Below, in pieces: positions 59,591 through 64,000 of a stretch of DNA of 64,000 nt. The notes beneath the pieces were generated by a model, which was not told where the DNA came from, ran no database searches, and was given only the letters and a program-made list of their open reading frames with translations. The position numbers were made by a program, and so were the translations under genes. Position 1 is the stretch's first letter. Every line of letters starts with the position of its first letter. Location: contig JADJWQ010000001.1 in assembly GCA_016716265.1 (NCBI GenBank), positions 186,001-250,000 of the forward strand. Reading direction: 5' to 3'. Source of the DNA: Planctomycetota bacterium. Lineage in GTDB: Bacteria; Planctomycetota; UBA1135; UBA2386.

Positions 59591-60244
59591 TTGACCTCCA
59601 TCCCGCCCGGTCCGGTCACCCCGCCCACGCCATACCGGCGCCCCCCCGGCTATGCCGCGTTCTACCGCGACGAGCGATTCTGCAGCGGCACCGGCAGCCG
59701 CACCGACCGCCGCGAGCGGCGCGCGATCGCGGCGCTGCTGCGCGGTGCGCCGTGCGCGGCCGGCCCGTGGCTCGACGTACCGTCGGGCGCCGGCCGCCTC
59801 AGCGGGCTGCTCCCGGGGCCGGTCGTGCAGGTCGACGTCGACCCCGCGATGCTGGTCGCGTGCGGCGCCGGTTCGCGCCGCGCGCGCGCCAGCGCGCACG
59901 AGCTGCCGTTCGCGGACGACGCGTTCGCCGGCGCCCTCTGCATGCGGCTGCTCCAGCACCTGCCGACCCGCGCGGAGCGCGTCGCCGTGCTCGCCGAGCT
60001 GCGCCGGGTGACGCGCGGGCCACTGATCGTCTCGTTCTTCCACGCCGGCTCGGTGCAGCACCTGCGCCGCGCGCTGCGCGCCCGGCTCGGCCGACCGCGC
60101 AGCGGCCGCAGCGCGATCGCGCTGCGCACGATGCTCGCCGACCTGCACGCCGCCGGGCTGCGCGCCGTCGCGGTGCGGGCGCTCGCGCCCTTGTGGAGCG
60201 AGCAGTGGCTGGTGCGCTGCGAGCGACTGCCCGCCGCGGACTGA
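59591..60244 (+). CDS. SAM-dependent methyltransferase
   Basis: A 217-residue class I methyltransferase. PWLDVPSGAGRLSGLLPGPV is motif I (a Pro-Ser variant of DxGxGxG), VVQVDVDPAMLVACGAGSRR the strand-2 end, and ELPFADDAFAGALCMRLLQH the motif IV region. RVTRGPLIVSFFHAGSVQ follows, then a basic tail with RLGRPRSGRS that resembles heteropolysaccharide or lipopolysaccharide-modifying methyltransferases. Start TTG 59591 is the first in the frame that does not overlap the divergent PilZ gene; ATG 59522 would overlap it by 24 bases. Confidence 0.72.
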   Translation: MTSIPPGPVTPPTPYRRPPGYAAFYRDERFCSGTGSRTDRRERRAIAALLRGAPCAAGPWLDVPSGAGRLSGLLPGPVVQVDVDPAMLVACGAGSRRARASAHELPFADDAFAGALCMRLLQHLPTRAERVAVLAELRRVTRGPLIVSFFHAGSVQHLRRALRARLGRPRSGRSAIALRTMLADLHAAGLRAVAVRALAPLWSEQWLVRCERLPAAD

Positions 60245-60258
60245 CCCCGCCGCGGGCC

Positions 60259-61821
60259 TCACCCACCGAGGCCGCACGCGCGCAGCACGAAGGCTTCGAC
60301 CTCCGCGGCGCGCAGCGGCAGCGCGAGCGACCACGCGACGCCGGCGGGCTCGGTCACCGCGAAGCGGCGCGGATCGCCGATCCCCGCCGCGAGCCGCGCC
60401 AGCACGTCGGACGCGGGGTGACCGACCGCGGTGACCCCGAGCACCGGCACCGGCGGGTCGAGCGCCTCGACGTCGCGCTGGGACAGCCCGACCCCGCCGA
60501 CCAGCACGAGGCCCCGCACGGCGCCGGGCGCATCGACGAGCGCCCGGGACGCGGCCCAGGCCGCCTCGCGCTCGCCGATCCAGACGGTCGGCAGGTCGCC
60601 GACCGGCAGGATCTCGCGCAGCGCACGGGTCGCGGCGCGCAACGTCACGGCCGGGTTCGCGAAGCGCCCCGGCGACTCGAGGACCGCGACGTGGAGCCGG
60701 CCGCCGGCGTCGAAGCCGACGCGCGCGAGCCGCTCGGCTAGCCACGCCGGCTCGCTGCTGGCCGGGCTCATCGGCCGGTCGCCGCGCAGGTCCCACGCGG
60801 GCGTGCCGGGCATGACCACACACAGCGGACGCGGCGCGGCCCCCGGCTCCGGCACGCTCAGGCGCGCGATGACCAGCTCGCCGGCGCCGTCGTCGCCGGG
60901 CGCGCCGGGCAAGCCGAGCGTCACCGGCCCGACGACGCCGTCGAGCGCGGCGCGGCCCTCGCACAGGTTCGCGAAGATCCGCTCCGCCGTCGCGAGGGCG
61001 CGCACCGGATCCTCGTCGCCGAGCCGCGGCTCACCGAGGAACGCCCGCTCGACCGGCCAGCACGCGCCGAGCAGCAGCGCGTGCTCGAGCGGAGCGCGCC
61101 GCCGCTCCTCGGGGATGCGGCCGAGCAGCGTGGCGACGACCTCGGCCCGGCCGCGCACCTGCGCGGCGAGCGGCAGCGCCTCGGCGCGCGCCTTGAACCC
61201 GTGCAGCACGGTCAGCTCCATCGCCGCCGCGACGTCCGCCGGCCGCGGCCCGGCAGCGCCGAACCGGGTCGCGACGGCGACGCGGTAGCGACCGTCGGCG
61301 AGGTCGGCGACCGGCAGCGGCGTCGTCGCGCGGAAGCGCAGCACGCTGTCGAGATCGGTGTGCGCGTCGATCTCCGCACCGTGCAGCAGCTCCCCCACCG
61401 TGCTGGTGAGCGCCACCGCGAAGCGGACGTCGGGCAGGTCGGGCAGGATCCGTGGCGCGTGTGCGGTCGTGTGGATCTCCGCCAGGACCGCCGGGTCGGC
61501 GACCCACGGCAGCACGAGCGGCAGCACGCCGGCGCGGTAGCGGAACGCGGGATCGGCGTCGACCCCGCGCAGCGCGGCGAACGCACCCGCGAGCCGGTCG
61601 AACGGGTGCAGCCAGCCGTCCTCCGCGAGCACGTCGGCGACGCGCGCGCGGAGGTCGGCCGGCGCGGTCGACAGCCCGGTCAGCAGCTCGGTCCGCAGCG
61701 CTTCGAAGCGGGCGAACGCATGGCGCTCGACGCGGGTCGCCTGCGCCGCGGCGTCGGCCACGACGAGCGCGGCGACGCCGACGGCAGCGAGACGGAACGG
61801 GACGATCATCGCGACGGTCAT
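60259..61821 (-). CDS. Exported protein of unknown function with alpha/beta-hydrolase-like C-terminus
   Basis: A 520-residue exported protein (signal MTVAMIVPFRLAAVGVAALV, then A-D-A-A-A). The first 300 residues are helical, with VERHAFARFEALRTELLTGL and RFRATTPLPVADLADGRYRV. The latter part resembles an alpha/beta hydrolase core: PRPLCVVMPGTPAWDLRG as a strand-turn with oxyanion-type Gly, then LHVAVLESPGRFANPA, LVLVGGVGLSQRDVEALDPP and PVPVLGVTAVGHP. However, the nucleophile elbow GxSxG is not there (WIGEREAAW sits in that place), so it is either inactive or uses other residues. ATG 61821 and ATG 61809 are both possible. Confidence 0.5.
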   Translation of the reverse strand: MTVAMIVPFRLAAVGVAALVVADAAAQATRVERHAFARFEALRTELLTGLSTAPADLRARVADVLAEDGWLHPFDRLAGAFAALRGVDADPAFRYRAGVLPLVLPWVADPAVLAEIHTTAHAPRILPDLPDVRFAVALTSTVGELLHGAEIDAHTDLDSVLRFRATTPLPVADLADGRYRVAVATRFGAAGPRPADVAAAMELTVLHGFKARAEALPLAAQVRGRAEVVATLLGRIPEERRRAPLEHALLLGACWPVERAFLGEPRLGDEDPVRALATAERIFANLCEGRAALDGVVGPVTLGLPGAPGDDGAGELVIARLSVPEPGAAPRPLCVVMPGTPAWDLRGDRPMSPASSEPAWLAERLARVGFDAGGRLHVAVLESPGRFANPAVTLRAATRALREILPVGDLPTVWIGEREAAWAASRALVDAPGAVRGLVLVGGVGLSQRDVEALDPPVPVLGVTAVGHPASDVLARLAAGIGDPRRFAVTEPAGVAWSLALPLRAAEVEAFVLRACGLGG

Positions 61822-61869
61822 CAGGGGGGCGATCCTCGGGTCCGCAGGTAGCCGGCCGGGCTGCGGCGG

Positions 61870-63057
61870 TCACTCGCCGCGCTTCAGCGGGTAGGTCGCG
61901 CGCACCCAGGTCGCGAAGCGCTCGTCGAACTCGAGCGGCCCGAAGCCGTACACCTCGCGCAACGCGTCGCGCGACTCGGCGCCGCCCTTCACGCTGCGCA
62001 GGAACCGCGCGAACGAAGCGCCACCCTGCGTGGAGATCAGGAAGTCGATCCAGCCGAACGCGTGGGCGTTCGCCTTCAGATCGAGCTCGTCCGAGTTCTT
62101 CTGGTACAGATCGACGAACTTCAGCAGGCCGCCGCGCTCGACGAGCTGCCGCAGCGCGACGCGCCAATAGCCGTGCTCGTAGTTCGTGCCCGGAGTCAGC
62201 GCGACCTCCTCGTAGCAGAAGTTCGCGCAGGTCTGGTCGACGACGTAGTACTCGAACCAGTGGGCGACGCCCTCGTCGATCCACCCGTGCCCGCGATTGC
62301 CGATCCAGCACACCGGCTCCATTCCCGACAGCAGCAGGTGGCTGACGTTGTGCACCATCGAGCGGTAGACGTCGGTGTCGTCGCGCTGCACGCGCGGGTC
62401 CTGCGCCATGCTCCACGCCATCCGCGTCCCCATCAGCTTGACGCTCGCCCCCTGCGTGCCGATGCCGGTCACGCGCGGCCCGACCGCCAGCTGATCGCGG
62501 GGATCGGAGAACAGGCACAGGTGCAGGATCGGATCGACGTCGTCCGAGGCGGGCGGGAAGGCGGACTCGTCGAGCTCGAGAGCCTCCATGAAGCGCACGC
62601 GCAGCGCCTCGACGCGCTCGCCGTACAGATGCATGCGCTCGTGGCGGCCGATCCGCGTCCTGCCGATGCGCGTGTCGTCGAGACCGAACACGAGCTGCGC
62701 GTGCGGCGTGTCGAGGTATTCGACCTCGGCGGCCTTCACGAGGTGGCGATCGAACTCCGCGTGCCGCGCCGCGAGCCAGGCGGCGGCGGCCTCGCGCCGC
62801 GCAGCGGCGGCCGCTTCGACGACCTCGTTGCGACACGCCTTGCAGTCGACCGTCAGCGCTCCGGCACAGCTCCGGCAACGGGTCGCGACGCTGCAGTGCT
62901 CGACCGCGTGCTCGCGCTCGACGTCGACGTCGCGGTGGCGCGTGCAGTCCGTCTCGCCGCGCCCGTTGCACTGCGGACAGGCGGGACCGGTGCGCGGCTC
63001 CTGGGCCGTCGCCAGGACCGCGAGCAGGACGGCGAGCAGGATCGACTTCCGGATCAC
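61870..63057 (-). CDS. Exported gluzincin-like protein lacking the catalytic Glu
   Basis: A 395-residue exported protein (VIRKSILLAVLLAVLATAQE). Near the N-terminus are Cys pairs, CPQCNGRG and CRSCAGALTVDCKAC, as in DnaJ-type zinc ribbons. The middle part has the layout of a gluzincin peptidase: YRSMVHNVSHLLLSGM in the place of HExxH, then HGWIDEGVAHWFEYYVVDQT as the downstream E-H helix. The Glu of HExxH is Asn here (H-N-V-S-H), so zinc could be held but hydrolysis is unlikely. It may be a binding protein or an atypical enzyme. Start GTG 63057 is the only one in frame before the signal. The two neighbouring minus-strand genes may form an operon. Confidence 0.62.
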   Translation of the reverse strand: MIRKSILLAVLLAVLATAQEPRTGPACPQCNGRGETDCTRHRDVDVEREHAVEHCSVATRCRSCAGALTVDCKACRNEVVEAAAAARREAAAAWLAARHAEFDRHLVKAAEVEYLDTPHAQLVFGLDDTRIGRTRIGRHERMHLYGERVEALRVRFMEALELDESAFPPASDDVDPILHLCLFSDPRDQLAVGPRVTGIGTQGASVKLMGTRMAWSMAQDPRVQRDDTDVYRSMVHNVSHLLLSGMEPVCWIGNRGHGWIDEGVAHWFEYYVVDQTCANFCYEEVALTPGTNYEHGYWRVALRQLVERGGLLKFVDLYQKNSDELDLKANAHAFGWIDFLISTQGGASFARFLRSVKGGAESRDALREVYGFGPLEFDERFATWVRATYPLKRGE

Positions 63058-63113
63058 GCCGCCATCATGACACGGACGGCGCACGCGCGCCGTCGGTCGC
63101 CGGCGCCGGCAGC

Positions 63114-63941
63114 TCAATCGATTCCGAGCAGTGGGTGCAGCTGCGGGACGACCAGGATCCGGAACCCGCGCCGGGTCGCGTCGCGCGCCCTCGACTCCAG
63201 CAGCGCGCGCGGCAGCGGCACGACCTTCTCGCGCACGGGCGTGACCGGCTGCAGGCACAGCAACACGCGGTCGCGGAACGGTGCGAGGCGGTCGAGCGCG
63301 ATGGCGTACTCGGCCGGGTCGTGGTCGCCGGGCAGCACGATCTTCACGTCGACGCTCGGCGGCCGCTCGGCGGCGAGGGCCAGGGCCACGCACGCGGCGT
63401 GGGCCTCGCCGTGGTCCGCGCCGTCGGCGAGCGTGGCGGGCAGCTTGTAGTCGGCGCTCAGATGCGCGATCGCCGGCAGCGCCTCGCCGAGCGCCTGCGG
63501 AGCGAGTGCCGCCGTCTCGAGGTGCAGCAGCGCGCCGCTGCCGAGCGCCGCGCCGAGAGCGAGCACGAAGCGCGGGAACACGAGTGGCTCGCCGCCGGTG
63601 ACCGACACGCGGAGCGGCGCACCCGACTCGGCGAACGGCGACGCGGCGGCGCACGCGCGCACGAGCTCCGCCGCGCGCGCCGCGTTGACCGGATTCGGCT
63701 CGTCGGGCACCGGGCCGCCGGCCGCCGCCGTGGTCGCGATGCGCACCGGGAAGCGGCGCGGCGCAACGTAGCTGTGGCGCGTGTCGCAGTAGTGGCAGCG
63801 GATCGGGCAGGTCGCGACGCGGACGAACGCCATGCCCTGGCCGACGAAGCGACCCTCACCCTGGATCGAGTGGAAGATCTCGATCAGCGGTGCGCGCTCC
63901 GCTCCGCCGCCCGCGTGCGCGTGGTCGCCGTCGGTCGCCAC
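63114..63941 (-). CDS. queE: 7-carboxy-7-deazaguanine synthase (radical SAM)
   Basis: Converts 6-carboxy-tetrahydropterin to 7-carboxy-7-deazaguanine in queuosine or preQ0 synthesis. The 275-residue protein has the QueE features: LIEIFHSIQGEGRFVGQGMA (the GxQGEGxxxG start), the radical-SAM cluster site CPIRCHYCDTRHSY (three Cys bind 4Fe-4S), RVSVTGGEPLVFPRFVLALG (GGEP motif for SAM), and HLSADYKLP. The sequence continues with a QueE-like VDVKIVLPG strand and the LQPVTPVREK region. It uses GTG 63941 as start. The rest of the pathway is not in the window; a partial gene just upstream could belong to it. Confidence 0.9.
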   Translation of the reverse strand: MATDGDHAHAGGGAERAPLIEIFHSIQGEGRFVGQGMAFVRVATCPIRCHYCDTRHSYVAPRRFPVRIATTAAAGGPVPDEPNPVNAARAAELVRACAAASPFAESGAPLRVSVTGGEPLVFPRFVLALGAALGSGALLHLETAALAPQALGEALPAIAHLSADYKLPATLADGADHGEAHAACVALALAAERPPSVDVKIVLPGDHDPAEYAIALDRLAPFRDRVLLCLQPVTPVREKVVPLPRALLESRARDATRRGFRILVVPQLHPLLGID

Positions 63942-63951
63942 GTCCGGCCGG

Positions 63952-64000
63952 TCAGGTCAGGCTGACCGCGAGGTCGTTGAGCTGCTCGATGCCGCGCCCG
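63952..64000 (-). CDS. C-terminal end of an unidentified gene (start outside window)
   Basis: The minus-strand frame ending at TGA 63952-63954 is open to the window's edge and reads RGIEQLNDLAVSLT. It is too short to name. Its stop is 10 bases before the queE start, so it may be in the same operon (a queD or queC gene would fit, but nothing in the sequence proves it). Confidence 0.35.
   Translation of the reverse strand, partial: GRGIEQLNDLAVSLT

Noticed and set aside
1..64000. tRNA, rRNA or insertion sequences
   Set aside because: I looked for T-loop-like GTTCGAATC, rRNA cores and transposase motifs and found only matches within coding sequence (for example near 1861 in the beta-galactosidase gene).

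Overview
The window is very G+C-rich DNA, by eye around 70%, densely coded on both strands. The gene content points to a free-living Gram-negative bacterium, most likely a member of the Planctomycetota. The signs are several large secreted FG-GAP, PKD and LamG proteins that share one C-terminal beta-rich domain, Tat-exported Gfo/Idh/MocA oxidoreductases beside DUF1080-like and PmoA-like proteins, many lipoproteins, and scattered glycoside hydrolases (GH2, GH38-like, GH78). The phylum call is an inference from this content, not from a marker gene. I saw no rRNA, tRNA, CRISPR array, transposase or phage gene.

Layout. 1-5.5 kb: the end of an EF-hand protein, then a minus-strand pair of a huge exported GH2 beta-galactosidase and peptide deformylase, and a divergent adhesin-like lipoprotein. 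6-9.2 kb: an overlapping three-gene minus-strand operon (PmoA-like, Tat-exported Gfo/Idh/MocA, DUF1080-like lipoprotein), followed by a 75-bp tandem-repeat block. 9.7-16.7 kb: a lipoprotein, a GH38-like enzyme, a methyltransferase and a two-halved FG-GAP protein. 16.9-21.1 kb: an overlapping McrB-like coiled-coil NTPase / DUF2357 PD-(D/E)XK nuclease pair. This is a probable CoCoNuT-like or type IV restriction defence system and the most notable locus here. 21.2-24.4 kb: Gfo/Idh/MocA, ribokinase and proline iminopeptidase. 24.5-44.2 kb: surface and secreted proteins, including PKD+FG-GAP, an OB-fold lipoprotein, a metzincin+LamG protease and two large orphans. Among them lie a sodium:solute symporter, exonuclease III and an FAD oxidase.

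44.2-48.1 kb: adenosine deaminase coupled to a methyltransferase, then a scar where a TPR gene remnant meets a decayed BNR/sialidase-like gene. 48.2-54.3 kb: a GH78 rhamnosidase, a secreted protein, a DUF4388 regulator with a tiny coupled leader ORF, and a divergent five-haem cytochrome. 54.4-64 kb: a phosphotransferase, an ECF sigma factor behind a near-perfect sigma-54 promoter, PNPase, a PilZ-DUF2058 pair, a methyltransferase, two secreted proteins (one a gluzincin-like protein without its catalytic Glu), and QueE.

How it fits together: the GHs, the oxidoreductases, the symporter and ribokinase suggest scavenging of complex, probably rhamnose-, galactose- and mannose-bearing, glycans. The FG-GAP/LamG/PKD proteins look like a cell-surface set sorted through a common C-terminal domain. 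Housekeeping genes (def, xth, pnp, queE) sit between these accessory islands.
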